A stretch of DNA of 64,000 nucleotides from Nocardia caishijiensis NBRC 108228 (GTDB lineage: Bacteria > Actinomycetota > Actinomycetes > Mycobacteriales > Mycobacteriaceae): positions 95,833 to 159,832 of the forward strand of contig NZ_BDBE01000031.1 of NCBI RefSeq assembly GCF_001612825.1, given 5' to 3'. Shown here piece by piece: positions 32,951 to 40,408 of this stretch; position 1 is the stretch's first letter, and every line of letters begins with the position of its first letter. The notes below the pieces were generated by a model. The model ran no database searches. It was not told the origin of the DNA and saw nothing but the letters and a program-made list of their open reading frames with translations. Made by a program: the position numbers and the translations under genes.

Positions 32951-33768
32951 GTCCTCTTGGTGTCGCGCCCGGCCGAATTCTTACCTCTTTCTCCATGGTC
33001 GCCGAACGCGCCATGCCTGCCCGCGCCGTCGGCGAAGCGGATCGCACCGGCGAGGGTACCCTGGGATATCGAGATGGCGCCGTGCTCGAATTCATTGGCC
33101 AGCGCCGCGGTTTCGGTCAGGCCGTCCTGTTCCAGCAAGGACAGCCGGTCCTGGCGCAAGCAGGTCTGCGGGAAGGAAGCCAGTTCGCGGGCGAGTGCTT
33201 GTGCGGCGGCGGTCGCCTGCCCGCTCGGCACGACGCGGTTGACCAGCCCCATCCGCAAGGCCTCGTCGGCCCCAACCGGTCTCCCGGTAAGGATCAGGTC
33301 CATGGCATGACTGGTCCCGATCAACCGGGGCAGGCGCACGGTGCCACCGTCGATCAGCGGCACGCCCCAGCGGCGGCAGAAGACGCCGAATACCGCGTCC
33401 TCGTCGGCAACCCGCAGGTCGGCCCAGATGGCCAGTTCGAGACCACCGGCCACGGCGTAACCGCTGACGGCGGCGATCACCGGCTTGGACAGCCGCAACC
33501 GCGAGACGCCCATCGGGGCGTCACCGTCCGGCTGGAAACGATTCGGGTCGCCCGCCGCCACGGCCTTGAGATCGGCTCCGGCGCAGAAGGTTCCGCCTGC
33601 ACCGCGGAAGACGGCCACCGCTGTGTCGGGATCGGCGTCGAAGGCGCGAAAGGCGTCGGCCAGCGCTTCGGCCGTCGCGCGATCCACGGCGTTGCGGGCG
33701 TGCGGCCGGTTGATGCTGATGGTGGTCACTGGACCGTCGTGTTCGACGGTCACGAGATGCTCGGTCAC
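32947..33768 (-). CDS. Enoyl-CoA hydratase/isomerase family protein (EchA)
   Basis: 273 residues. Crotonase fold: 'AVFRGAGGTFCAGADLKAVA' (oxyanion loop) and 'AAVSGYAVAGGLELAIWADL' (second oxyanion motif and active-site region), then 'GVPLIDGGTVRLPRLIG' with Asp in the position of a catalytic Glu. Hydration or isomerisation of an enoyl-CoA is likely; the exact substrate is not. A tail of 20 polar residues extends beyond the fold. It overlaps the next gene by ATGA, so it may be read through into the sigma operon. Confidence 0.87.
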   Translation of the reverse strand: MTEHLVTVEHDGPVTTISINRPHARNAVDRATAEALADAFRAFDADPDTAVAVFRGAGGTFCAGADLKAVAAGDPNRFQPDGDAPMGVSRLRLSKPVIAAVSGYAVAGGLELAIWADLRVADEDAVFGVFCRRWGVPLIDGGTVRLPRLIGTSHAMDLILTGRPVGADEALRMGLVNRVVPSGQATAAAQALARELASFPQTCLRQDRLSLLEQDGLTETAALANEFEHGAISISQGTLAGAIRFADGAGRHGAFGDHGERGKNSAGRDTKRT

Positions 33769-33786
33769 AGGTGAGGCCCTCCTCGG

Positions 33787-33880
33787 TCACAGGGACCAGG
33801 CGATGAGTTCTTCCATGATTTCGTTGGTGCCGCCGCATATTCGAATTTTCGGGCGGTTTCGCGCGAGGCGAGCTATTCGG
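33787..33880 (-). pseudogene. C-terminal remnant of an acyl-CoA dehydrogenase gene
   Basis: The minus strand reads 'RICGGTNEIMEELIAWSL' then a stop at 33787. That is the conserved end of acyl-CoA dehydrogenases ('RIYGGTNEIM...'), with Tyr replaced by Cys. Only about 18 to 30 residues are recognisable; upstream sequence is unrelated and there is no start or ribosome binding site. A deletion has removed the rest of the gene. Confidence 0.75.
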
Positions 33881-33926
33881 GATCGGCAGCCCACAAGAGT
33901 GCGAACGGGGCCACCCAAGGTAGGCA

Positions 33927-34946
33927 TCACCACTCGAACTGGGCGCGCTTGTGGTCGCCGTAGGGCTCGTCGCGCTCGCGGACCGCCTCCCGGAAACCGA
34001 CAGTGGCCGAACGAGTCTGGAATGCGTAGCCCTCCCTGGTGTGCCGGGAGATGCCGTCGAAGACGGTACTGATCATGGCCGAGTTGGCGACGCCCTGGGT
34101 GTTGAGCGCGGAATTGAGCGCGAGCTTGGCCATTATCAGCTGGTTGACCGGCATCCGCGCGATGCGCTCCACCAGCGCCTCGGTGCGCTCGTCGAGTTCC
34201 TCGGCGGGGCACGATTCCACCGCCAGACCCCAGTCGGCGGCCTGCTTGCCGCTGATGCAGTCGCCGGTGAACAGCAGCCGCTTGGCCCGCTGATCGCCGA
34301 GCCGGTGCGCCCACAGGCCCGCGGCCGGAATGCCCCAGACCCGGGTGGGCGGATAGCCGATCTTGGTGTCGTCGGCGCAGATGATCTGGTCGGCGTGCAG
34401 CGCGATGTCGGTGCCGCCCGCGATCGCGAAGCCGTGCAGCTTCGCCACCGTCGGCTTGTTGGCGTGCATCAGGCTGGCGAAACCCTTGGTGAACCTGCTC
34501 ATCATGGCGTAATCGATCATCGGGTCCCACACGCCCTGGGGGTTGTGGTTGATCGCGTTGACCACCGGATCCAGCACCGTCCCGGTGACCTCATCGGGCC
34601 CGTCCTCGCCCGCGAAGCTCTGCTCGGCGAACATGTCCAGGTCGTAGCCACCGCAGAATCCCTTGCCGCGCCCGGACACCACGATCACGTGCACGCGCGG
34701 GTCCAGGTCGGCCCGCTCCACCGCGTGCGCCAGATCTCGCGGGGTGTGCGGGGTGATCGCGTTGCCCTTGTCCGGGCGGTTGAACGTGATCCTGGCGATC
34801 CGGCCGTCGCGTTCATAGGTGAGCGTGGAGTACTCGCGCTCGAAGTCCGGATCGGGGCGGTGCCGCCACGGCGAGTCCGGACCTTCCGTCCAGCTCTCGT
34901 ACCAGGCCGCTGCTCGTCCGCCGGATTCGGGCTCGGGGTGGGACAC
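33927..34946 (-). CDS. Enoyl-CoA hydratase/crotonase family protein (long form)
   Basis: 339 residues, longer than a typical hydratase because of N-terminal and central extensions. Crotonase motifs: 'VHVIVVSGRGKGFCGGYDLD' and 'VAKLHGFAIAGGTDIALHAD'. The protein ends 'YGDHKRAQFEW', and a region between the two motifs ('MIDYAMMSRFTKGFASLMHA') is an insert typical of this actinobacterial subfamily. Expected role in fatty-acid or cholesterol side-chain degradation. It lies between two gene remnants. Confidence 0.86.
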   Translation of the reverse strand: MSHPEPESGGRAAAWYESWTEGPDSPWRHRPDPDFEREYSTLTYERDGRIARITFNRPDKGNAITPHTPRDLAHAVERADLDPRVHVIVVSGRGKGFCGGYDLDMFAEQSFAGEDGPDEVTGTVLDPVVNAINHNPQGVWDPMIDYAMMSRFTKGFASLMHANKPTVAKLHGFAIAGGTDIALHADQIICADDTKIGYPPTRVWGIPAAGLWAHRLGDQRAKRLLFTGDCISGKQAADWGLAVESCPAEELDERTEALVERIARMPVNQLIMAKLALNSALNTQGVANSAMISTVFDGISRHTREGYAFQTRSATVGFREAVRERDEPYGDHKRAQFEW

Positions 34947-34957
34947 AGTGTGCTCCT

Positions 34958-35188
34958 TCAGGATCGACGGATAGAGATCAGCTGGCAGGTCGGGCGCAGG
35001 TTCATGGACCTGTTCACCGCGAAACCGCGTGGGCGGCCCGTCGGTGCAACCTGGAATTCCGTTGCGTCCCAGTCGATGTCGTGATATGGGCTGAAGCCGC
35101 GTTCGACCGAGGCTTCGGCCAGCGCGTGCAGCATCTCGGCGTAGTCGACGGCTTCACCGGCGGCATCGCGTTCGGGTGTGATCGTCAT
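34958..35188 (-). pseudogene. N-terminal fragment of an AurF-like diiron oxygenase
   Basis: From the ATG at 35188 (AAGGAG upstream) 76 codons run to the stop at 34958. The first 45 residues ('YAEMLHALAEASVERGFSPY', 'DIDWDATEFQV') resemble the start of AurF-family N-oxygenase/diiron proteins of about 300 residues. The remainder ('RPRGFAVNRSMNLRPTCQLI') does not, and the metal-binding domain is absent. Truncation by deletion is the best explanation; a short independent protein is less likely. It may still be translated. Confidence 0.65.
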
Positions 35189-35210
35189 TGATCGCGCTCC
35201 TTGTCCGGGC

Positions 35211-36842
35211 TCAGGCGAGCTTCGGTGTGGATCGTTCGAGAATCGCCGCGGTGTCGATGCCGAGCGGGAGAGTGCCGAAGACGTCGCCGCGGTCACCCGC
35301 GAGCCGGGTCCGCAGGTACCCGTCGGCGACGGCCGGGTGTCCGTAGCGGACCAGCAGCGCCCCCTGCAGCACCTGCGCCATCTGCCCGACGACCCGGCGA
35401 GCTCGGTACTGCATGGTCTCGAAGTCGCCGAATTCCCCCTCCAGCCGAGCGATCGCGGCGTCGAGCTCGGCCGAGGAGCCTACCGTCGACTTGACCTCGT
35501 CCAAGAAGACGCCGAGGGTCTCGGGCTGCTTGGCCATGGCGCGCAGGGTGTCCAGAGCCGCGACATTGCCCGACCCCTCCCACACCGACATCAGCGGCGC
35601 CTCCCGGTACAGCCGCGGCATTCGCGACTCCTCGACATATCCGTTGCCGCCCAGGCATTCCAGCGCCTCCGCGGCGTGGATCGGGCCCCGCTTGCAGACG
35701 TGGTACTTGGTCACCGCCAGCGAGATCCGGCGCAGCGTCGAGGCCTGCTCGTCCCCAGCCACCGCGCGGTCGGTGAGCTCGGCCAGCCACAGTCCCGCCA
35801 GTGTCGCGGCCTCGGCCTCCACGGCCAGATCGGTGAGCACGTTGCGCATCAACGGCTGGTCGATGAGGGTCGCGCCGAAGGCGCTGCGGTGCGCGGCGTG
35901 ATGGGCCGCGTTGGTGACCCCGACGCGCATGCCCGCGGCACTGCCGAGAATGCAGTCGAGGCGGGTGAGGTTCACCATCTCGACGATGGTCGGCACGCCC
36001 CGGCCCTCGGCGCCGACCAGCCAGCCGACGGTGTCGTCGTATTCGACCTCGCTGCTGGCGTTGGAGTGGTTGCCCAGCTTGTCCTTCAGCCGCTGCAGCC
36101 GGAACGGGTTGCGGGTGCCGTCGGGCAGCACCCGGGGCACGAAGAAGCAGGACAGTCCGCCTGCCGCCTGCGCGAGCACCAGGAAGAAGTCCGACATCGG
36201 CGCCGAGGTGAACCACTTGTGGCCGGTGATCCGGTACGAGCCGTCGGGTTGGGGCGCGGCCGTGGTGGTGTTGGCGCGGACGTCGGAGCCACCCTGCTTC
36301 TCGGTCATCGACATTCCTGCCGTGAGGCCGAGCTTGGTCGCGGGCACCCGCAATTCGGGGGCGTAGACCGCACTGGTGAGCAGCGGCTCGTACCGCGCGG
36401 CGAGTTCGGGATTCGCCCGCAGCGCGGGCACCACCGCGTAGGTCATCGACATCGGGCACCCGTGGCCCGCGTCCACCTGCGCCCAGATGCTCATCTTGGC
36501 GGCCCGAACGAGGTGCGGCGCCGGGCGGTCGTCGGCCCACGGCGCGGCGTGCAGGCCGAAGCCGATGGCCTTGGTCATCAGCTGGTGGTAGCTGGGGTCG
36601 TAGACGACCTCGTCGACCCGATGACCGTAGCGATCATGGGTCTTCAGCACCGGCGGATGCGCCTCGGCGAGGTCACCCCACTCCTGCGCCTGCGCACTGC
36701 CCGCCAGCCTGCCGACCTCGTGCAACTCGTCGAGCGCGTGACCGGCATCGGCGCGGTGCAGCGCTTCCAGCACCACCGGGTACTCGGCCGGGTCGTAGTC
36801 GACCAGCGGCGGTACCTGATTCGTCACCTCGTGGGTTGCCAT
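35211..36842 (-). CDS. Acyl-CoA dehydrogenase, AidB-like
   Basis: 543 residues, the long AidB type. Features: 'GMSMTEKQGGSDVRANTTTA' (FAD-contact region), 'ITGHKWFTSAPMSDFFLVLA', a helical core with 'HAAEALECLGGNGYVEESRM' near residue 420, and 'PLMSVWEGSGNVAALDTLRA'. Oxidation of acyl-CoA or, as in E. coli AidB, binding of DNA with a defence against alkylation are both possible. Divergent from the PaaX regulator 136 bp away, whose operator candidate is in the gap. Confidence 0.9.
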   Translation of the reverse strand: MATHEVTNQVPPLVDYDPAEYPVVLEALHRADAGHALDELHEVGRLAGSAQAQEWGDLAEAHPPVLKTHDRYGHRVDEVVYDPSYHQLMTKAIGFGLHAAPWADDRPAPHLVRAAKMSIWAQVDAGHGCPMSMTYAVVPALRANPELAARYEPLLTSAVYAPELRVPATKLGLTAGMSMTEKQGGSDVRANTTTAAPQPDGSYRITGHKWFTSAPMSDFFLVLAQAAGGLSCFFVPRVLPDGTRNPFRLQRLKDKLGNHSNASSEVEYDDTVGWLVGAEGRGVPTIVEMVNLTRLDCILGSAAGMRVGVTNAAHHAAHRSAFGATLIDQPLMRNVLTDLAVEAEAATLAGLWLAELTDRAVAGDEQASTLRRISLAVTKYHVCKRGPIHAAEALECLGGNGYVEESRMPRLYREAPLMSVWEGSGNVAALDTLRAMAKQPETLGVFLDEVKSTVGSSAELDAAIARLEGEFGDFETMQYRARRVVGQMAQVLQGALLVRYGHPAVADGYLRTRLAGDRGDVFGTLPLGIDTAAILERSTPKLA

Positions 36843-36887
36843 GCTGATCCTTCCGGCAGTCCGTGTCGTGGCTCACTCTCGACCGAT

Positions 36888-36923
36888 ATTGCAAGTTTGC
36901 ATCGCATGACGAAATTTTGCAAT
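36888..36923. promoter_or_regulatory. Inverted repeat ATTGCAA ... TTGCAAT, probable operator of the PaaX regulator
   Basis: Half sites at 36888-36894 and 36917-36923 face each other across 22 bp, with a related TTTGCAT at 36896. The element is AT-rich against its surroundings and sits between two divergent genes. Confidence 0.45.
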
Positions 36924-36978
36924 GCCTGCTCGACGATCCTTGCTCGGACGCGCACCGCCCACTGGCTACCATCGACCG

Positions 36979-37707
36979 ATGGTGCGGAACTCGCTGCCGC
37001 TGCGCAGGCTCACGGCGCGATCGGCGATCCTGAGCGTCCTGCTCGGCGCACACCCGGCACAGGCGTCGGCAGCGACGATCGTGCACATGGCAACCGAACT
37101 CGGCCTGCAGGAGTCGACGGTGCGCGCGGCCCTGACCCGCATGGTGTCGGCGGGCGACCTCGAACGTGACGACGCGACCTACCGACTCACCCCCCGACTG
37201 CTGAACCGCCAGAAACTGCAGGACCTCGCCCTCGACCCCATCCTGCGCCCCTACGACGGCGACTGGCGCCTGGCGATCGTCACCACCGGCGCCGAGGCCG
37301 CGGCCGACCGCACCCTGCTCCGTGAATCGTTGCAGGCCAACAAGTTCGGCGAGATCCGCGAAGGCGTCTGGGGCCGCCCGGCCAACCTGGGCTCGGCCGA
37401 GATCACGGACAGCCACCGCCTGACGTACATGACCGCCCGCCCCGACGACGCCACCGAGTTGGCCACCCGCCTCTTCCACCCCACCGACTGGGCCGACACC
37501 GCGACGAAGCTACTGGCCGCCCTCGCCACCGCCGCCACCATGCGCGACCGCCTCGAAGTAGCGGCAGCCGTCGTCCGCCACATCCTCCACGACCCGATCC
37601 TCCCCCCGGAGTTCCTACCCACCCCGTGGCCCGGCGCCGACCTACGCCAGGCCTACCGCACCTTCCGCACCGAATTCACCGCTTTCGCCACCGCGCACGT
37701 GCCATGA
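36979..37707 (+). CDS. PaaX-family transcriptional regulator
   Basis: 242 residues from the ATG at 36979. The N-terminal winged helix ('HMATELGLQESTVRAALTRM', 'AGDLERDDATYRLT') is followed by the PaaX-type effector domain ('YDGDWRLAIVTTGAEAAADR', 'FGEIREGVWGRPANL'). PaaX proteins are repressors released by aryl- or acyl-CoA thioesters. Divergence from the AidB-like acyl-CoA dehydrogenase predicts that it controls that gene and senses its acyl-CoA substrate. The next 208 bp hold no gene. Confidence 0.86.
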   Translation: MVRNSLPLRRLTARSAILSVLLGAHPAQASAATIVHMATELGLQESTVRAALTRMVSAGDLERDDATYRLTPRLLNRQKLQDLALDPILRPYDGDWRLAIVTTGAEAAADRTLLRESLQANKFGEIREGVWGRPANLGSAEITDSHRLTYMTARPDDATELATRLFHPTDWADTATKLLAALATAATMRDRLEVAAAVVRHILHDPILPPEFLPTPWPGADLRQAYRTFRTEFTAFATAHVP

Positions 37708-37902
37708 AGCAGACCCGCTGTCGGCGACCGCCCCGAAACGGAGGAACCGGCGTCGACCGCGTGAGAGCACATTGCCGATCCAGCTTCTGACTTGCTCGCG
37801 AAAGTCCTGATTCCACCCGCTGGTTGATCGTGGAACCGACGACCGCGCAGCTGTCGACGGGTGCCATCCGACCGTTCATCGCCGATAATTTGACTCATCG
37901 AT

Positions 37903-37915
37903 TAAAATTCTGACT
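37903..37915 (+). promoter_or_regulatory. -10 element TAAAAT of a probable leaderless transcript
   Basis: TAAAAT at 37903-37908 ends 7 bases before the GTG at 37916, with no ribosome binding site between them. No good -35 is visible, as is usual for such promoters. Confidence 0.5.
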
Positions 37916-38536
37916 GTGGCATCAAAAGAGGTGGCGAGCTTCATCGAGCTGGCACGGCGGCGGCAACTCGTGGATGCCGCGATCGAGACGATCGCGGAGG
38001 TAGGACTGGCGAAGGCGTCGAACGCCGCGATAGCGGCGCGCGCGCAGGTGAGCCCGGGGCTGATCAACTACCACTTCGGGTCCCGACAGGGCCTGATCGA
38101 TCAGATGCGCGCGACGATCCAGCAGCGAGTAGATGACGCGATGCAGCCCGGCGAGGTGGACGACAGCTACGTCTCGGCACTGGAGGGGATGCTTCGGCGG
38201 TTCGCCACGTACTGCCTCGACAACTTGCCTGCCATGCTCGTGTTGACCCAGTTCACACGCCACGACCAGGCGGGTGGGATGACCGAGGACGCGGAGCGGG
38301 TCAAGGGCTTGACCGAATTGCGCTCATTCATCACCGAGGGACAGGACTGCGGCCAGTTCCGGCCGACAGACGCCCAACTCGTCGCCTCGGTACTGATGAA
38401 CGCGATGACGGACCTGCCACGGGAGATCCGTGAGCGCGGCGAGGTCGACCGCGCGGTGTTCGAACGCGATTGGCCGTTGCTGTTCGTCGACGCCATCGCC
38501 GTGACAGTGAGGGGAACCGATCATGATGCCAGGTAG
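37916..38536 (+). CDS. TetR-family transcriptional regulator
   Basis: 206 residues from the GTG at 37916. Helix-turn-helix: 'RRRQLVDAAIETIAEVGLAK' and 'AIAARAQVSPGLINYHFGSR' (BetI-like 'INYHF' motif). The ligand domain is full-length. It overlaps the following membrane-protein gene by 14 bp, so the two are co-expressed; it probably represses its own operon. Confidence 0.88.
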   Translation: MASKEVASFIELARRRQLVDAAIETIAEVGLAKASNAAIAARAQVSPGLINYHFGSRQGLIDQMRATIQQRVDDAMQPGEVDDSYVSALEGMLRRFATYCLDNLPAMLVLTQFTRHDQAGGMTEDAERVKGLTELRSFITEGQDCGQFRPTDAQLVASVLMNAMTDLPREIRERGEVDRAVFERDWPLLFVDAIAVTVRGTDHDAR

Positions 38537-39542
38537 TCGCCGCTTCGCAGGCCCGCGCGTGCGCCCCCAGCGTTCCAGGAGCGCGCTGCCGGTCGCGGTA
38601 CTGTTCGTGCTGTCACCCCTGATCGGCGAAATCGTCGGGGCGGCTTTTCGATTCAGCTATCTCGCTCAACCGTTGCGGGCCGTTGCGATCCTCTGCTTCT
38701 ACGGTGCGGGCGTGCTGCTGATCCGGGAAGTAGTGCAACGCCTTGGCTTGAACGGGTGGGGTCTGTTGTTGCTCGCCGTCGCCTTCGCCGTCCTCGAGGA
38801 AGGGCTCGGACTACAGACGATCTTCAATCCGCAAGGCATGGACGGTGAAACCGTCTACGGGCGCGCCTTCGAGGTGAACTGGCTGTGGGCGGTCGTGGTC
38901 ACCGGATACCACGCGGTGTGGAGCATCGTCATACCGATCGTGTTGACGCATCTGATCTTTCCCGCCCAACGACACACCGCCTGGCTGTCACGGTCGACGC
39001 TGAACGTCTTCGCGGGTGTGTTCGCCCTCGGGTTCGCGGTGTTCGTGTTCGTCTCGCTCATTCGGTCCGATTTCCGCCTGTCCGCCGCGCAGATCATCGG
39101 CGGTACCGCAGCGGTGATCCTCCCGGTGTGGCTGGCAGGCAGGTGCCGCCGACCGTGGACCACCACGCCGACGAAGCGATGCCCCCGACCCGCGACCGTC
39201 GGCTGGGTCGGATTCGGTGCGGGACTGGCGTGGCTGATGCTGTATCTGGTCGCCTTCATCGGCACCCCGGCCCCGTTCGCGGTGTGGACGCTGGCCGCAC
39301 TGGTATTCGCCGCGGCCCTCGCCGCGATGGTGCGCCGATGGGTGGCGCGACCAGGCTGGAATGGACGGCATCAACTCGACGGCTGCTTCGGCGCGGTGCT
39401 GGCCCTGTGGCTGTTCGGCCTGTTCCTCGTCGCCAATGGTGGACGGATCGACGACGTCGTCTTCCACTTCGTCGTTCTCGCCGCCGTAATCGTCGGCTAT
39501 CTGTGGCTGCGCGGGCGGACCCGGCCCGTGGTGGCGTCGTAG
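38523..39542 (+). CDS. Multi-span membrane protein of unknown function
   Basis: 339 residues with nine or so membrane helices, beginning at 'LPVAVLFVLSPLIGEIVGAA'. Helices continue with 'AILCFYGAGVLLIREVVQR' and 'GLLLLAVAFAVLEEGLG' and end near residue 335. A glutamate pair in 'LEEGLGLQ' is reminiscent of CPBP-type intramembrane proteases, but the other CPBP motifs are not evident. No transport family fits. Co-transcribed with the TetR gene, so it may be the regulator's target. Confidence 0.75.
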   Translation: MMPGSRRFAGPRVRPQRSRSALPVAVLFVLSPLIGEIVGAAFRFSYLAQPLRAVAILCFYGAGVLLIREVVQRLGLNGWGLLLLAVAFAVLEEGLGLQTIFNPQGMDGETVYGRAFEVNWLWAVVVTGYHAVWSIVIPIVLTHLIFPAQRHTAWLSRSTLNVFAGVFALGFAVFVFVSLIRSDFRLSAAQIIGGTAAVILPVWLAGRCRRPWTTTPTKRCPRPATVGWVGFGAGLAWLMLYLVAFIGTPAPFAVWTLAALVFAAALAAMVRRWVARPGWNGRHQLDGCFGAVLALWLFGLFLVANGGRIDDVVFHFVVLAAVIVGYLWLRGRTRPVVAS

Positions 39543-39851
39543 GCCGCCTCGGCCCTGTCCGGCGGTCCGGGCAATCAGGTGCCCATCACCGAGGCATCGG
39601 CACTGCCCCAGATACTGCCGTCGAGCTGCAAGAACCCGCCGAGTCCCGGACGTCCTCGTCGAAGCCTGCCGAGGCGATCACGACGAACCGCCACATGCGC
39701 GGCATGAGCGCGAGACCGCCCTGCGCGAACTTCCACCCTGCGGCCGCATAGTTCTGAGCGGGTTCGTGATGACATACACGTCGGCCCAGCCGACGCTGTC
39801 GCGCTCGACCCGAACTGCTTGTCGGATTTTGTCGATACCCGAATACGAAGT
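39543..39851 (-). pseudogene. Possible decayed gene, several frameshifts
   Basis: In the 350-bp gap before tRNA-Asn the three minus-strand frames give protein-like stretches in consecutive order: 'VERDSVGWADVYVITNPL', then 'WKFAQGGLALMPRMWRFVVI', then 'GFLQLDGSIWGSADASVMGT' before a stop. Together they look like the end of a gene broken by at least two frameshifts. I cannot name the family, and chance is not excluded. Confidence 0.35.
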
Positions 39852-39882
39852 CAGGCCAGGCCTGATAATAAGGCCTGACCTG
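39852..39882 (-). terminator. Terminator hairpin of tRNA-Asn
   Basis: CAGGCCAGGCC (39852-39862) pairs with GGCCTGACCTG (39872-39882) with one G-T pair, 10 bp downstream of the tRNA 3' end on the minus strand. Confidence 0.7.
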
Positions 39883-39891
39883 GATATTGCG

Positions 39892-39964
39892 CTCCCCCAT
39901 CTGGACTCGAACCAGAAACCTGCCGATTAACAGTCGGCTGCTCTGCCAATTGAGCTATAGGGGA
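39892..39964 (-). tRNA. tRNA-Asn (anticodon GTT)
   Basis: 73 nt on the minus strand. Acceptor TCCCCTA/TGGGGGA with one G-T pair, anticodon loop CTGTTAA, T-arm TCTGG-TTCGAGT-CCAGA, discriminator G. CCA is not encoded. Confidence 0.95.
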
Positions 39965-40161
39965 TTATCCTGGGCTGTTGCTCAGGTGTCAGCTTGGCTG
40001 GCTGAACGAGATGAAACTTTAGCGTATGGGGTCGTGGGTTCCCAAATCGGGCCGCTACCTGCGGACATGCGGCGACGTCGGGGTGGGGTGCCGGATCGAC
40101 AGGGGTGGGGTGGGTCGGGCAGGATGGGGCGCGCACACAGACGTGGGAGGAGCTCCAGGAG

Positions 40162-40407
40162 ATGCTGCGGTTGATCATCGGCGTGGCGGCCGGGTATGTG
40201 CTCGGTACGAAGGCCGGGCGGGCGCGCTATGAGCAGATCAGTGCGGCGACACGGGCGGTGACGGGGAGTCCCGTGACGAGGAAGCTGGTGTCGGTGGGCA
40301 GGCAGAAGCTGTCGGACAAGCTGAGTACTCAGCCGAAGCTGGAGCCGATGGAGCCGCTGGACGAGCGGACCACGGTGATGGTGCCGCACAACCAGCTGCG
40401 CCGCTGA
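40162..40407 (+). CDS. Small YtxH-like membrane-anchored protein
   Basis: 81 residues from the ATG at 40162, with GGAG upstream. One N-terminal membrane helix with a Gly-rich turn ('MLRLIIGVAAGYVLGTKAGR') is followed by a helical soluble tail ('ARYEQISAATRAVTGSPVTR'). This pattern fits the YtxH family and the mycobacterial equivalent near dnaG. Function unknown. Convergent with dnaG. Confidence 0.75.
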   Translation: MLRLIIGVAAGYVLGTKAGRARYEQISAATRAVTGSPVTRKLVSVGRQKLSDKLSTQPKLEPMEPLDERTTVMVPHNQLRR

Positions 40408-40408
40408 G

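Noticed and set aside
37653..37898. 81-residue minus-strand frame between PaaX and TetR genes
   Set aside because: Overlaps the end of the PaaX gene, no recognisable pattern, no ribosome binding site.
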